Position numbers and translations under genes: made by a program. 64,000 bases of DNA from Alistipes sp. (lineage in GTDB: Bacteria > Bacteroidota > Bacteroidia > Bacteroidales > Rikenellaceae), in contig JAGBXX010000012.1 in assembly GCA_017629035.1 (NCBI GenBank), positions 1 to 64,000 on the forward strand. The letters are read 5' to 3'. The notes beneath the pieces were generated by a model. It was not told the DNA's origin. It made no database searches and saw only the letters and a list, made by a program, of their open reading frames with translations. Below are positions 1-8,958 of the stretch, piece after piece (position 1 is the first letter of the stretch; every line of letters starts with the position of its first letter).

Positions 1-780
1 CATGTCGATAATCTCCTTGCGGCCTTTTGTGAAGCCACCCACAGCACCACCAAATGCCTTACCGAGGGTACCTGTGAGGATGTCTACCTTGCCACGGAGG
101 TCGTAAAGCTCGGTGATACCGCGACCTGTCTTGCCCAATACACCTGCAGAGTGGCACTCGTCAACCATAACGAGGGCGTCGTACTTCTCTGCGAGCTCGC
201 AAATCTTGTCGAGGGGAGCAGCGTTACCGTCCATAGAGAAGACACCGTCAGTAACGATGATGCGGAAGCGCTGTGCCTGTGCCTGCTTCAAGCACTCCTC
301 GAGCTCTGCCATGTCGGCATTAGCATAGCGGTAGCGCTGTGCCTTGCAAAGGCGTACACCGTCGATGATAGATGCGTGGTTGAGTGCGTCAGAGATGATT
401 GCATCCTCTGCTGTGAAGAGTGGCTCGAAGACACCACCGTTAGCATCGAAGCAAGCAGCGTAGAGAATTGTGTCCTCTGTGCCGAAGTAGTCTGCAATAG
501 CCTTCTCGAGCTCCTTGTGCATATCCTGGCAGCCGCAGATGAAGCGTACTGAAGACATACCGAAGCCACGCTCGTCCATAGCCTTCTTTGCAGCATCGAT
601 AAGACGCTGGTTATCAGAGAGGCCGAGGTAGTTGTTTGCGCAGAAGTTCAATACGGGGCGGTTAGCTACATCGATCTCCGCACGCTGGGGTGACTCGATG
701 ATACGCTCTGTCTTGTACAAGCCGGCAGCCTTGATCTCTGCCAACTCATTCTGCAAATGCTGCTGAAATTTTCCGTACAT
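1..780 (-). CDS. kbl: Glycine C-acetyltransferase (2-amino-3-ketobutyrate CoA ligase), C-terminus beyond the left edge
   Basis: PLP-dependent enzyme of the alpha-oxoamine synthase family, joining glycine and acetyl-CoA reversibly to 2-amino-3-oxobutyrate in threonine breakdown. I translated the reverse strand from the ATG at 780; about 260 residues are visible of a family length near 395. The N-terminus MYGKFQQHLQNEL lines up with E. coli Kbl. Also visible are the NNYLGLS segment, the VDECHSAG segment that contacts PLP, and GTLGKAFGG, which holds the lysine that forms the Schiff base. The frame runs off the window at position 1. A TAnnTTTG-type box lies about 70 bases upstream. No tdh (threonine dehydrogenase) is visible nearby, so the partner enzyme must lie elsewhere or beyond the edge. 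Confidence 0.93.
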   Translation of the reverse strand, partial: MYGKFQQHLQNELAEIKAAGLYKTERIIESPQRAEIDVANRPVLNFCANNYLGLSDNQRLIDAAKKAMDERGFGMSSVRFICGCQDMHKELEKAIADYFGTEDTILYAACFDANGGVFEPLFTAEDAIISDALNHASIIDGVRLCKAQRYRYANADMAELEECLKQAQAQRFRIIVTDGVFSMDGNAAPLDKICELAEKYDALVMVDECHSAGVLGKTGRGITELYDLRGKVDILTGTLGKAFGGAVGGFTKGRKEIIDM

Positions 781-850
781 GGTCGTAAAGTTTTAGTTAT
801 TGAGTTAATAATATTGTTCCGTTAAGAAGCACTATGGCCACAATCAACTA

Positions 851-858
851 CAAAGATA
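851..858 (-). promoter_or_regulatory. Candidate -7 box for kbl
   Basis: On the minus strand this reads TATCTTTG, matching the Bacteroidota sigma consensus TAnnTTTG. It would start a transcript near 845 with a leader of about 65 nt before the kbl ATG. No clear -33 TTG/TTTG was found at the usual spacing, so this is tentative. Confidence 0.45.
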
Positions 859-1221
859 TAAAACAATTCTTAAGTTTGGTAATAAAAGTGTGTTTTTTTT
901 AGGTCGAGGGGTACTTTTTGAGGGTAGTTCGCGAGTAGTCAAGAGTGTAGTTGTGTGATTTAATAGGAAGCACATTGCTACTCCATTATACACTCTTCGC
1001 AAAGGTTCAAAAGAGGTCTGAAATGTTCAAAAGGTAAGTTTTCTTTTTTAGAACCCTTTGAACTCTTTGAACCCTAAAAATAAACTCCCCCCTCCTTCAT
1101 TAGCGATAATCCCCAATTTCGTGTCAGAGTGGTGTGGTAGTGGTGCAATACTCGGCAAAAATGCCACCGATGGGTAGTACAACCTAATTTCTTGTCAGAA
1201 GGGGTTAGGCTTGGTCTATCA
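859..1221. other. Non-coding spacer with imperfect hairpin and short repeats
   Basis: No credible gene was seen between the kbl promoter and the EF-G terminator. The stretch is AT-rich in its first part. It contains an imperfect inverted repeat at 1004-1073 built from GTTCAAA/TTTGAAC words around a T-rich loop. It also holds a direct repeat AATTTCkTGTCAGA at about 1114 and 1186, and the first copy (about 1175) of a short TAGTACAR word that recurs twice inside the terminator loop. Function unknown; it may be transcript-end structure or a decayed mobile element. Confidence 0.4.
1004..1073. repeat. Imperfect inverted repeat (GTTCAAA words)
   Basis: The left arm carries GGTTCAAAAGAG and GTTCAAAAGGT, the right arm ACCCTTTGAAC and CTTTGAACC, so the two halves can fold back with one or two bulges around a T-rich loop. 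It is in a gap between two minus-strand genes. No function is assigned. Confidence 0.45.
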
Positions 1222-1271
1222 CAAAAGAAGATCCCCACGGGATAGTACAATGTAGTACAGCCCGTGGGGTC
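1222..1271 (-). terminator. Terminator downstream of the EF-G-like gene
   Basis: CCCCACGGG at 1233-1241 pairs perfectly with CCCGTGGGG at 1261-1269. On the minus strand the stem is followed by a T-rich stretch (ATCTTCTTTTG), so it fits a rho-independent terminator about 45 bases after the EF-G-like stop codon. Confidence 0.65.
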
Positions 1272-1315
1272 TTACTTTTAGTGATGGGCCGAGAATGACC
1301 CCTTATCACAAGAAA

Positions 1316-3469
1316 TTACTCTTCGTCGGTGTCAGTGTAAGCCTTCAACAGCTTATCCTGTACGTCGGCAGGAACCTGCTCATACGATGCAAACTGCATT
1401 GTGTATGTCGCAGCGCCCGATGTCAACGATGACAACGATGTTGAGTAGCGATAGAGCTCTGCAAGAGGCACGCGTGCATTGAGGCGGTCGAAGCCCTTGT
1501 CAGACTCCATGCCCATGATCATAGCACGACGGTTCTGAAGGTCGCTCATCACAGCACCCATGTACTCGCTTGGTGTGAGCACCTCGACGTTGTAGATAGG
1601 CTCCATAATCTTTGGACCAGCGTTGCGGAATGCCTCCTTGAAGGCGTTTCGACCAGCAAGCTTAAACGAAAGCTCGTTTGAATCTACTGGGTGCATCTTA
1701 CCGTAGTACACAACAACGCGGATGTCGCGTGCGTATGAACCTGTCAATGGACCCTCGTCCATTTTCTCCATGATACCCTTCAAAATTGCGGGCATGAAGC
1801 GTGTGTCGATAGCGCCACCAACAACAGAGTTGTAGAACTGCAACTTACCACCCCATGGCAAGTCGTACTCCTCCTTACCCTTGAGGCTCACTGCGATCTC
1901 CTGACCATTAACCTTATACTTAGTAGGCTCTGGCATACCCTCGAAGTAAGGCTCGATAACCATGTGTACCTCGCCGAACTGACCTGAACCACCAGACTGC
2001 TTCTTGTGGCGATAGTCTGCCTGAGCTACCTTAGTGATAGTCTCACGATATGGTATCTTAGGAGCTAAGAACTCAACCTCCATCTTGTTCTCAGACGAAA
2101 GACGCTGCTTGAGGATGTTGAGGTGGTGCTCACCCTGACCCTGGATGATAGTCTGCTTAAGCTCCTTAGAGTACTCTACAAGGATAGTAGGATCCTCGAA
2201 CTTAGCGTCGTTCAAGAGCTTGCCGAGCTTCTCCTCGTCGTTCTGCTCCTTAGCCTTGATAGCTGCACGGTAGCGTGGCTCTGGGAATACGATAGGCTCA
2301 ACAGCAACAGGTGCTGAAGGTGCTGCCAAAGTATCGTTAGTGCGAGTACCCTTAAGCTTCACTGTGCAACCGATATCACCTGCTGAGAGCTCAGAAACCT
2401 TAACACGGTTCTTACCAGCAACGGCGAAGAGCTGTGAGAGCTTCTCCTTGTTGCCTGTACGAGAGTTAACAAGCTCCATACCCTCAGTGAGCTTACCACG
2501 AACTACACGGAAGTAGGTGATCTCACCGATATGCTGCTCAATCTGGCTCTTAAATACGAATGCTACAGTAGGCTCCTCGGCATTTGCAACGATCTCCTCA
2601 CCCTCAGTTGAGAGGAATGCAGGTGCCTTCAATGGACCTGGGCCTACGTTGATGATAAACTCCATGATACGCTTAGTACCGATGTCACGCTTACCTGAAG
2701 CACAGAAGATAGGCATGATGTCACGCTTAGATACACCAAGCTTCAAACCAGCACGGATATCATCCTGTGTGAGCGAACCCTTCTCGAAGTAGAGCTCCAT
2801 GAGAGCGTCATCGTATACTGCAGCAGCCTCAGCAAGCTCCTGGTTGAGAGCCTGTGCACGCTCCATCTCGCTCTCTGGGATAGGATACTCCTCACGCTTA
2901 CCATTCTCGTCAACAAACTTGTAGAGCTTCATCATGAGCACGTCGATGAACGAGTCGAAGCCAGAGCCCTGGTTAACAGGATACTGAACGATAACTGGCT
3001 TTACAGATGAGTTAGCACGTACGCCCTCAACAGTAGCCTCGAAGTTAGCCTTATCGCCATCGAGCTGGTTAACAACACCGATAAGAGGCTTGTTCAAGAT
3101 ACGAGCATAGCGTGACTGAAGCTCAGAGCCAACCTCCCAGCCATTCTGTGCGTTGAGCACCATAATGCCAACGTCACCAACCTTAAATGCTGAGAACAAA
3201 GAGCCACAGAAGTCGTCTGAACCTGGGCAGTCAATGATATTGAGCTTGCGGTCCATGAACTCTGTGAAGAGGGTTGTAGAATAGATCGAGCGTTTGTACT
3301 CGTGCTCGATATCTGTATTATCTGAGATTGTGTTGTTATTCTCGATACTACCCCTGCGGTCAATTACCTTACCCTCGAAAGCCATTGCCTCTGCAAGGGT
3401 AGTTTTACCGGCGCCGGGCGCACCCACAAGAACGATGTTCTTAATCTCTTTAGCTGAATAGTTTTTCAT
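1316..3469 (-). CDS. Elongation factor G paralogue (EF-G2 type) with altered GTPase motifs
   Basis: A 717-residue translation factor with the full EF-G domain order: G domain, OB-like domain II, and C-terminal domains III-V that drive translocation. The P-loop is GAPGAGKTT at 16-24 instead of the usual AHVDAGKTT. The switch II motif is DCPGSDDF at 80-87, with Ser84 where standard EF-G has the catalytic histidine of DTPGH. The base-recognition motif is NQLD (134-137) instead of NKMD. Work on Bacteroides reports a second EF-G without GTPase activity that supports translation during carbon limitation and gut colonisation; this gene fits that type, and housekeeping fusA is expected elsewhere. It stands alone, with its own terminator, and has a 266-base gap upstream. 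The family call is firm; loss of GTP hydrolysis is inferred. Confidence 0.9.
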   Translation of the reverse strand: MKNYSAKEIKNIVLVGAPGAGKTTLAEAMAFEGKVIDRRGSIENNNTISDNTDIEHEYKRSIYSTTLFTEFMDRKLNIIDCPGSDDFCGSLFSAFKVGDVGIMVLNAQNGWEVGSELQSRYARILNKPLIGVVNQLDGDKANFEATVEGVRANSSVKPVIVQYPVNQGSGFDSFIDVLMMKLYKFVDENGKREEYPIPESEMERAQALNQELAEAAAVYDDALMELYFEKGSLTQDDIRAGLKLGVSKRDIMPIFCASGKRDIGTKRIMEFIINVGPGPLKAPAFLSTEGEEIVANAEEPTVAFVFKSQIEQHIGEITYFRVVRGKLTEGMELVNSRTGNKEKLSQLFAVAGKNRVKVSELSAGDIGCTVKLKGTRTNDTLAAPSAPVAVEPIVFPEPRYRAAIKAKEQNDEEKLGKLLNDAKFEDPTILVEYSKELKQTIIQGQGEHHLNILKQRLSSENKMEVEFLAPKIPYRETITKVAQADYRHKKQSGGSGQFGEVHMVIEPYFEGMPEPTKYKVNGQEIAVSLKGKEEYDLPWGGKLQFYNSVVGGAIDTRFMPAILKGIMEKMDEGPLTGSYARDIRVVVYYGKMHPVDSNELSFKLAGRNAFKEAFRNAGPKIMEPIYNVEVLTPSEYMGAVMSDLQNRRAMIMGMESDKGFDRLNARVPLAELYRYSTSLSSLTSGAATYTMQFASYEQVPADVQDKLLKAYTDTDEE

Positions 3470-3671
3470 AGTATATTAGTTTTTAGGTTTTGCCGAGATT
3501 TAGTTTTTCTGGTCTTTTTGCCTGGGCACAAATGATACTTAAGTGCCTTTGCGGAATATAAAATTAAACACTTTTTTTCGAACTACAAAATATCAAGCCA
3601 AAAATCTTAAAAAAACCTCTCTTTTTACCTCAATATCTACCTAAAAATAACCTAATATAATATAGGTATAT

Positions 3672-3713
3672 AAAATAATAGAGGCCAACACCCGAATTTT
3701 CAGATGTTGGCCT
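3672..3713 (-). terminator. Terminator downstream of recR
   Basis: AGGCCAACA (3682-3690) pairs with TGTTGGCCT (3705-3713). In the minus direction the stem is followed by CTATTATTTTAT. It lies about 23 bases after the recR stop codon and ends the batD-batE-recR run. Confidence 0.6.
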
Positions 3714-3735
3714 GCATATAATGATATAGCCAAAA

Positions 3736-4347
3736 CTACAACTCTCTACGATTAAGCAGAGCGTGTGTGATTGTCAGCTCGTCGACATACTCCAGCTCGT
3801 CGCCAAAGCCTATGCCTCGGGCAATGGTCGTAACCTTGACATCGGGGAAGGCCTTAAGACGGCTCATGAGATAGAAGAGCGTGGTCTCGCCCTCGACCGA
3901 GGTGGAGATGGCTATAATAACCTCCTTAATCTCGCCAGCGAGAAGTTTGTCGCACAATAGGTCAATCTTGAGATCCGAAGGGCCTACACCCTGCATTGGC
4001 GAGATGACACCTCCCAAGACATGATACATGCCGTGGTACTGACCCGTATTCTCGATCGACATAAGGTCGCCCACCTGCTCCACAACGCACACTGTAGAGC
4101 GGTCACGGCGCTCATCGCTACATATAGGACATAGCGCCTCGTCGGAGAGGTTGTTGCAACTTAGGCAGTAGCGTATATCGTGGCGGAAGCGTGATATACT
4201 CTCGGAGAGGGAGTCTACGGTTTCGCTCTCCATCTTGAGTATATGCATCGCCAGGCGCAGTGCCGTGCGACGGCCAATACCTGGCAGACGCTGCAGCTCC
4301 ATGCAGACATTATCCAACAGCTTAGACATAGGGCTATATTCGCTCAA
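3736..4347 (-). CDS. recR: Recombination protein RecR
   Basis: RecR of the RecFOR pathway loads RecA onto gapped DNA. At 203 residues it matches family length. It shows the N-terminal helix-hairpin-helix (LPGIGRRTALRLA), a four-cysteine zinc module (C61, C64, C73, C76), and a Toprim domain in the second half, including the ISTSVEGETT stretch. Its start overlaps the end of the upstream BatE-like gene by 14 bases, so the two are translationally linked although their jobs look unrelated. Confidence 0.95.
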   Translation of the reverse strand: MSEYSPMSKLLDNVCMELQRLPGIGRRTALRLAMHILKMESETVDSLSESISRFRHDIRYCLSCNNLSDEALCPICSDERRDRSTVCVVEQVGDLMSIENTGQYHGMYHVLGGVISPMQGVGPSDLKIDLLCDKLLAGEIKEVIIAISTSVEGETTLFYLMSRLKAFPDVKVTTIARGIGFGDELEYVDELTITHALLNRREL

Positions 4348-5152
4348 TGTTGTTTGTCACAATCCAGCCCTTCTCACCATCGGCAAACTCAATCTCGCTC
4401 CACTGGTCATGTTCTCGCAACACCTTTACCGTAACACCCTGCGAGGGCTGACGAATAACCTTCGAGGTATTGTCGGGCGAGGCATGCACCGAGCTCACGG
4501 AGTTGCACATGACAACGGCCTGCTCGGAGTCCTGGTTAAGAGAGCGCAGCGACAACGAGAAGAGGGTGCCAAATATCGACACTATGATAAGTGCGATAGC
4601 CACAAAGAATGATATCTTGCGAATGACAACTCTATTTGAGAGCAGATAGACAAGGACTATTGCCAGCGTTGCAACGAAGAGCACGACAGACAATATCGCC
4701 CAGCCGTTTGACGACATAACGCCACGCACCGCAGCCCACATCGTTGCCAAAACACCCAGCGGCAGAGCCTCGGTGTCGTTGGTATGGTCTACTGCAAGGT
4801 CAAGGTTATAGCGAGCATCGTCGTTCGAGGAGTCGATCTTCAGCGCACGACGATAGTTGAGTATGGCACGACCAAGTTCACCCTGAGCAAAGGGGGCACC
4901 CTCGCCCTGCTGACCAAGCTTGTAGTAGGCATTGCCGAGATTGTAGTAGAGGTCTGAGCCACCAAACCCAAGCTCCGCAACACGCTCGAAGGCCTCGACA
5001 GCAACACCATACTCTCGCTTAGAGTATGCATCGAGTGCTCGCTGCCACTCTCTCTCGGCCTCCACACGGCCATCCGAAGCATAGCAAAGAGCTGCACCAA
5101 GGAGAGCTACTACAAATAGCACTAATTTCTTTGTTATATTAAGCATAGACAT
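4334..5152 (-). CDS. batE: BatE-like TPR and SH3 membrane protein
   Basis: A 272-residue exported protein: a signal peptide (first ~25 residues), TPR-like helices at about 30-125 (GGSDLYYNLGNAYYKLGQ is a typical repeat), two transmembrane helices around 145-200, and a C-terminal bacterial SH3 fold at about 215-270. This order is that of BatE proteins in Bacteroides aerotolerance (Bat) operons, whose mechanism is unknown; a role in cell-envelope stress or protein interaction is usual speculation. It starts 3 bases after the batD stop and overlaps recR. The gene symbol rests on domain order and neighbour. Confidence 0.75.
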   Translation of the reverse strand: MSMLNITKKLVLFVVALLGAALCYASDGRVEAEREWQRALDAYSKREYGVAVEAFERVAELGFGGSDLYYNLGNAYYKLGQQGEGAPFAQGELGRAILNYRRALKIDSSNDDARYNLDLAVDHTNDTEALPLGVLATMWAAVRGVMSSNGWAILSVVLFVATLAIVLVYLLSNRVVIRKISFFVAIALIIVSIFGTLFSLSLRSLNQDSEQAVVMCNSVSSVHASPDNTSKVIRQPSQGVTVKVLREHDQWSEIEFADGEKGWIVTNNIERI

Positions 5153-5155
5153 AGA

Positions 5156-7006
5156 CTAACGTTTTACCACAGATTCAATCTTCGAAATCACCGATACAGC
5201 ATCGTCGTATACCTCGCCCATATCGCTATCGGTAGATGGGGCATACTGAGCCTCGTCCGAGCGAGAGATAATCTGGCAGAACTGCTCAGCATCGGCTGAC
5301 GATACACCACGACGATATAACTCCTCGCGGATAGTCTCCTTCGTGAGGTTAGACTGCGGGATGTTGAACTTGTCGCCGATATATCCCCACATAGCACGCA
5401 ACATCTCCTCGTAGAAGGCGTGGCGATTACCCTCGGTCATAGAGCGCTGTGCCATGCGCAGACGCTGCACAGCAACCTTATCGGCCTGGCGCATACGGCG
5501 TGCCACAATATTGCGATTCTCGCGTATACGCTTGCGCATCATGACATAGACAACAATAAAGAGCGCTACGGCCATAACAACGATGAGCCAGTAGGCCGAC
5601 GAGAAGATGAAGAGCGACGAGGCGCTACCTGCCAGGCGACCGGTATGGATAAAACGGATGTCACGGTCGAGCTGCTTCATGCGACCACCATAATCGGTGT
5701 AGGCTCTACCCGACTGTGGCGCAGCGGTTGTAACCGAGCCATCGTCGTTTACCTTGATTACAAAGGGCTCTGTCGAGAGGCTCTTATACTGGTTTGTTGC
5801 AAGGTCGAAGTAGCTAAATACAAGGGGCTCGATATGGTACTCACCCGCCGAGCGTGCAACAAATGGATAGGTATAGGTTATGCTTCCCGAAGCACCTGAT
5901 GCCGAGGTGCGGATGTTGTCTGAAACTTTGGTGTCGTAGAGCTCAAATGAGTCGGGGAGCACCAGGCGAGGTGCTGTCACGAACTTCAGGTTACCGCTAC
6001 CCGACAACGTGAGCGATATCTCGTTCGAGCTGTTGGCACTCATCTCCGCCTCGGGAGCCTTGCACGACATGGTGAACTGACCCACAGCGCCATTGAACGA
6101 TGCTGGGGCATTGTCGGGGAACTCCTTGACCTTGATCGTAACAGGCGCAGAGCGTAGCTTGCGGTTTACATGGCTTATTGTTCGTCCTGAGTGGAAGAAG
6201 CTCTGAGGCTGAGAATCCTGTGTTACCACCTGAATCACAACATCGAGCTCTGCCGACGATATCTTGATGTCGCCCGTACGCTGTGGGGCGATGATATGCT
6301 CCGTAAGTTTATAGGTGTCGTACACACGACCGTTATATTCGGCACGTGAGCGCTCATTCTGCATAGGGAGCTCCTGGGTCCAGAAGTCGTTGAAGAGCGG
6401 AAGGTCGAAGGCACGAACATCGGGATAGCCCACACGTGTGTATAGTATCAACGAGGCACGAATAGCCTCGCCCTTATATACCTCTTTGTCCGACACACTC
6501 AGCATGATGAATATATCGTCCGAGGTTATATTTACGTCACTCTTCTTAGCGTTCTCAGGGTTCTTCCTCTCGGGTGCTACCGGCTTGGTATTTAGATTTG
6601 GGCGACTTGCTCCCTCGTCGATTACCTCGAGTGCGAGTGGCTTTGTGGTATACCTCTGTCCACCTACTACAATCGAGGCAGCGCCTATGGTATGCTTACC
6701 TGCGCTTAGTGCCTTGAGTATGAAGGTGTAGGTACGGCTGTACTTTGTTGTCTGATGGCCATTTATCCACTGCATCTCCATGCCTGTCGAGATGCTTGGT
6801 CCTGCCAGGATGTTGAAACCCTCGAACGTTGGGGCCTGGAATGTATTGTCGCCATCGGGCTCTTTGTCGACCGTGAACTCCACACGCACACGCTCATCGA
6901 GCGATACGAGTAGTGGCGCCTCGGCCCTGAATGTAACCTGTGCCCACGTGCTCCACGACGTGAGGAGCAGAAGCAGCACAAGTAGAAAATGTCGTATTCG
7001 AATCAT
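5156..7006 (-). CDS. batD: BatD family envelope protein
   Basis: I place the start at 7006 (MIRIRHFLLVLLLLL), which gives a proper signal peptide ending near TWAQ; the frame stays open a further 56 codons upstream, but that part runs through the hairpin repeat at 7117-7190 and is not protein-like. The mature part has several immunoglobulin-like beta domains (residues about 25-460), a transmembrane helix near 470-495 (SSAYWLIVVMAVALFIVVYV) and a cytoplasmic helical tail. This is the BatD arrangement. Bat proteins usually sit with MoxR, DUF58, BatA, BatB and BatC. None of these is here; fumarase is the upstream neighbour, so the locus is split. Confidence 0.85.
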   Translation of the reverse strand: MIRIRHFLLVLLLLLTSWSTWAQVTFRAEAPLLVSLDERVRVEFTVDKEPDGDNTFQAPTFEGFNILAGPSISTGMEMQWINGHQTTKYSRTYTFILKALSAGKHTIGAASIVVGGQRYTTKPLALEVIDEGASRPNLNTKPVAPERKNPENAKKSDVNITSDDIFIMLSVSDKEVYKGEAIRASLILYTRVGYPDVRAFDLPLFNDFWTQELPMQNERSRAEYNGRVYDTYKLTEHIIAPQRTGDIKISSAELDVVIQVVTQDSQPQSFFHSGRTISHVNRKLRSAPVTIKVKEFPDNAPASFNGAVGQFTMSCKAPEAEMSANSSNEISLTLSGSGNLKFVTAPRLVLPDSFELYDTKVSDNIRTSASGASGSITYTYPFVARSAGEYHIEPLVFSYFDLATNQYKSLSTEPFVIKVNDDGSVTTAAPQSGRAYTDYGGRMKQLDRDIRFIHTGRLAGSASSLFIFSSAYWLIVVMAVALFIVVYVMMRKRIRENRNIVARRMRQADKVAVQRLRMAQRSMTEGNRHAFYEEMLRAMWGYIGDKFNIPQSNLTKETIREELYRRGVSSADAEQFCQIISRSDEAQYAPSTDSDMGEVYDDAVSVISKIESVVKR

Positions 7007-7116
7007 AGAATTAACTCTTGAATAGTCCGATACTTGTCGAACGCCTCGGGCTGGCGTTTTATTGTTAGCCACGCAGCTAAGTTTAGCCTGCGGACTGCGA
7101 TAGTGGTGTAGCTTGT

Positions 7117-7190
7117 GCCGCTTGCGAAACCGCAGCATACTCGACGCATGAGAGTGTCGCAGCAAGTCAGTCACCGAAATAACTCCGCTA
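7117..7190. repeat. Hairpin repeat, copy 1 (degenerate)
   Basis: Begins GCCGCTTGCGAAACCGCAGC and ends ACTCCGCTA. It is similar to copy 2 over its full length, but the outer right arm has decayed (TCGCAGCAAGT) and the inner loop arm is CATAC/GCATG. It sits upstream of the batD start and lies inside the frame that extends batD upstream, which argues against that extension. Confidence 0.75.
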
Positions 7191-7238
7191 CCAAAGTAAG
7201 ATTAAAATTGGAGAGTGGCGGTTAGTTTGGGGCTTGTC

Positions 7239-7315
7239 GCCGCTTGCGAAACCGCAGCATACTCGACGTATGTGAGGATTTCGCAAGCAAGCAAGCCACC
7301 AAAATAACTCCGCTA
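7239..7315. repeat. Hairpin repeat, copy 2 (intact nested palindrome)
   Basis: An outer perfect stem GCTTGCGAAA / TTTCGCAAGC encloses an inner stem CATAC / GTATG with loop TCGAC. The tail AAAATAACTCCGCTA is shared with copy 1 (48 bases of unrelated sequence between them). The pattern resembles REP-type short mobile repeats. It lies just past the fumarase stop codon. Confidence 0.75.
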
Positions 7316-7322
7316 TACAATT

Positions 7323-8936
7323 TTAATGAGCGAAGTCAGCAAAGAAATCATTACCCTTATCATCAACAATGATGAAGGCAGGGAAGTTCTCAACATAGAT
7401 CTTGCGAACAGCCTCCATGCCGAGCTCCTCGAAGTCTACAACCTCAACGCTCTTGATAGAGTTCTTAGCAAGGATCGCTGCAGGACCGCCGATAGAGCCG
7501 AGGTAGAAGCCACCATTAGCCTTACATGCGTCGGTCACCTGCTGTGAGCGGTTACCCTTAGCAACCATAACCATAGAGCCACCAGCCTTCTGGAAGAGGT
7601 CTACGTAAGAGTCCATACGGCCAGCTGTTGTTGGGCCGAATGAGCCTGAAGCCATGCCTGCAGGGGTCTTAGCAGGACCTGCGTAGTATACTGGGTGGTT
7701 CTTGAAGTACTCTGGCATAGGCTTACCCTCGTCGAGCATCTGCTTGATACGAGCGTGAGCGATATCACGAGCTACAACGAGTGTACCCTTGAGGTTAAGG
7801 CGTGTCTTGATAGGATACTGTGAGAGGATCTCACGCACCTTGTCCATACCCTCGTCGAGGTCGATGTCAACGGCTGGTGACATTGATGGAGCCTGAGCTG
7901 GGAGGAAACGTGCAGGATTCTTCTCAAGCTGCTCGAGGAAGATACCCTCAGGGGTGATCTTAGCCTTGATGTTACGATCTGCAGAGCAGCTCACGCCGAT
8001 AGCAACAGGGCAAGATGCGGCGTGGCGAGGTGCACGGATAACACGTACGTCGTGAACATAGTACTTACCACCAAACTGAGCACCGAGGCCAATCTCCTGG
8101 CAAATCTTCTCAACCTTAGCCTCCCACTCGAGGTCACGGAAGCAGCGGCCACCCTCGTTGCCCGATGTTGGGAGCTCGTCGAGGTAACCTGCCGAAGCCT
8201 TCTTAACTGTTGAAAGACACATCTCTGCCGATGTACCGCCGATGCAGATTGCGAGGTGGTAAGGAGGACATGCCGATGTACCGAGGTCGAGGATATGCTC
8301 CTTGATGAACTTTGTGAGTGACTCCTCGTTCAAGAGAGCCTTGGTCTGCTGATAGAGGAATGTCTTATTTGCCGAGCCACCACCCTTGGTGATGAACAAG
8401 AACTCGTACTCCATGCCTGGGTGACCAGCGTAGATGTCGATCTGAGCTGGGAGGTTTGTTGCTGAGTTCTTCTCCTCGGTCATTGTGAATGGCACAACCT
8501 GTGAGTAGCGGAGGTTGCGCTCCTTGTATGTCTCGTATACACCACGTGAGATGCACTCGGCGTCGTTAGCGCCAGTGTATACATCCTCACCCTTGTGGCC
8601 AATGCAGATAGCTGTACCTGTATCCTGGCAAGTAGGAAGCTCACCCTCGGCAGCTACGCACTGGTTCATGAGCATGGTGTAAGCCACGAACTTGTCGTTG
8701 TCAGTAGCCTCGGGATCCTCGAGGATGCTAGCCAACTTCTGGAGGTGTGAAGCACGCAAGTAGAACGACACATCGGCATAAGCCTCCTTTGCCAAGAGCT
8801 CAAGGCCCTTAGGGTCAACCTTCAAAATCTTGCGGCCGTCGCACTCAACAACCTTTACATAGTCCTTCGTGAGAAGGCGGTACTCCGTCTTATCCTCGTG
8901 GATAGGGAACGGCTCCTGATAGATGAAATCTGCCAT
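7323..8936 (-). CDS. Class I fumarate hydratase (iron-sulfur)
   Basis: Interconverts fumarate and malate with a [4Fe-4S] cluster. In Bacteroidales it usually runs towards fumarate in the reductive branch leading to succinate and propionate. The 537 residues match the FumA/FumB type (about 548), with alpha and beta domains in one chain. Conserved pieces include [14 protein letters not shown] near residue 100 with a likely cluster cysteine, the [12 protein letters not shown] stretch, and the C-terminal [14 protein letters not shown] region. Oxygen sensitivity is expected from the family. It follows the sodium symporter gene by 22 bases. Confidence 0.93.
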   Translation of the reverse strand: MADFIYQEPFPIHEDKTEYRLLTKDYVKVVECDGRKILKVDPKGLELLAKEAYADVSFYLRASHLQKLASILEDPEATDNDKFVAYTMLMNQCVAAEGELPTCQDTGTAICIGHKGEDVYTGANDAECISRGVYETYKERNLRYSQVVPFTMTEEKNSATNLPAQIDIYAGHPGMEYEFLFITKGGGSANKTFLYQQTKALLNEESLTKFIKEHILDLGTSACPPYHLAICIGGTSAEMCLSTVKKASAGYLDELPTSGNEGGRCFRDLEWEAKVEKICQEIGLGAQFGGKYYVHDVRVIRAPRHAASCPVAIGVSCSADRNIKAKITPEGIFLEQLEKNPARFLPAQAPSMSPAVDIDLDEGMDKVREILSQYPIKTRLNLKGTLVVARDIAHARIKQMLDEGKPMPEYFKNHPVYYAGPAKTPAGMASGSFGPTTAGRMDSYVDLFQKAGGSMVMVAKGNRSQQVTDACKANGGFYLGSIGGPAAILAKNSIKSVEVVDFEELGMEAVRKIYVENFPAFIIVDDKGNDFFADFAH

Positions 8937-8958
8937 AGTTTTTTAAGATTCTAAGTGT

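Noticed and set aside
113..596. Open frames on both strands inside kbl
   Set aside because: kbl is read clearly on the minus strand across this region; the others are shadows caused by codon bias.
1004..1073. GTTCAAA hairpin as a tRNA T-loop
   Set aside because: Resembles GTTCAAATC at a glance, but no acceptor, D or anticodon stems can be drawn around it.
7007..7174. Upstream 56-codon extension of batD
   Set aside because: It runs through the hairpin repeat and would bury the signal peptide; the ATG at 7006 gives a proper exported protein.
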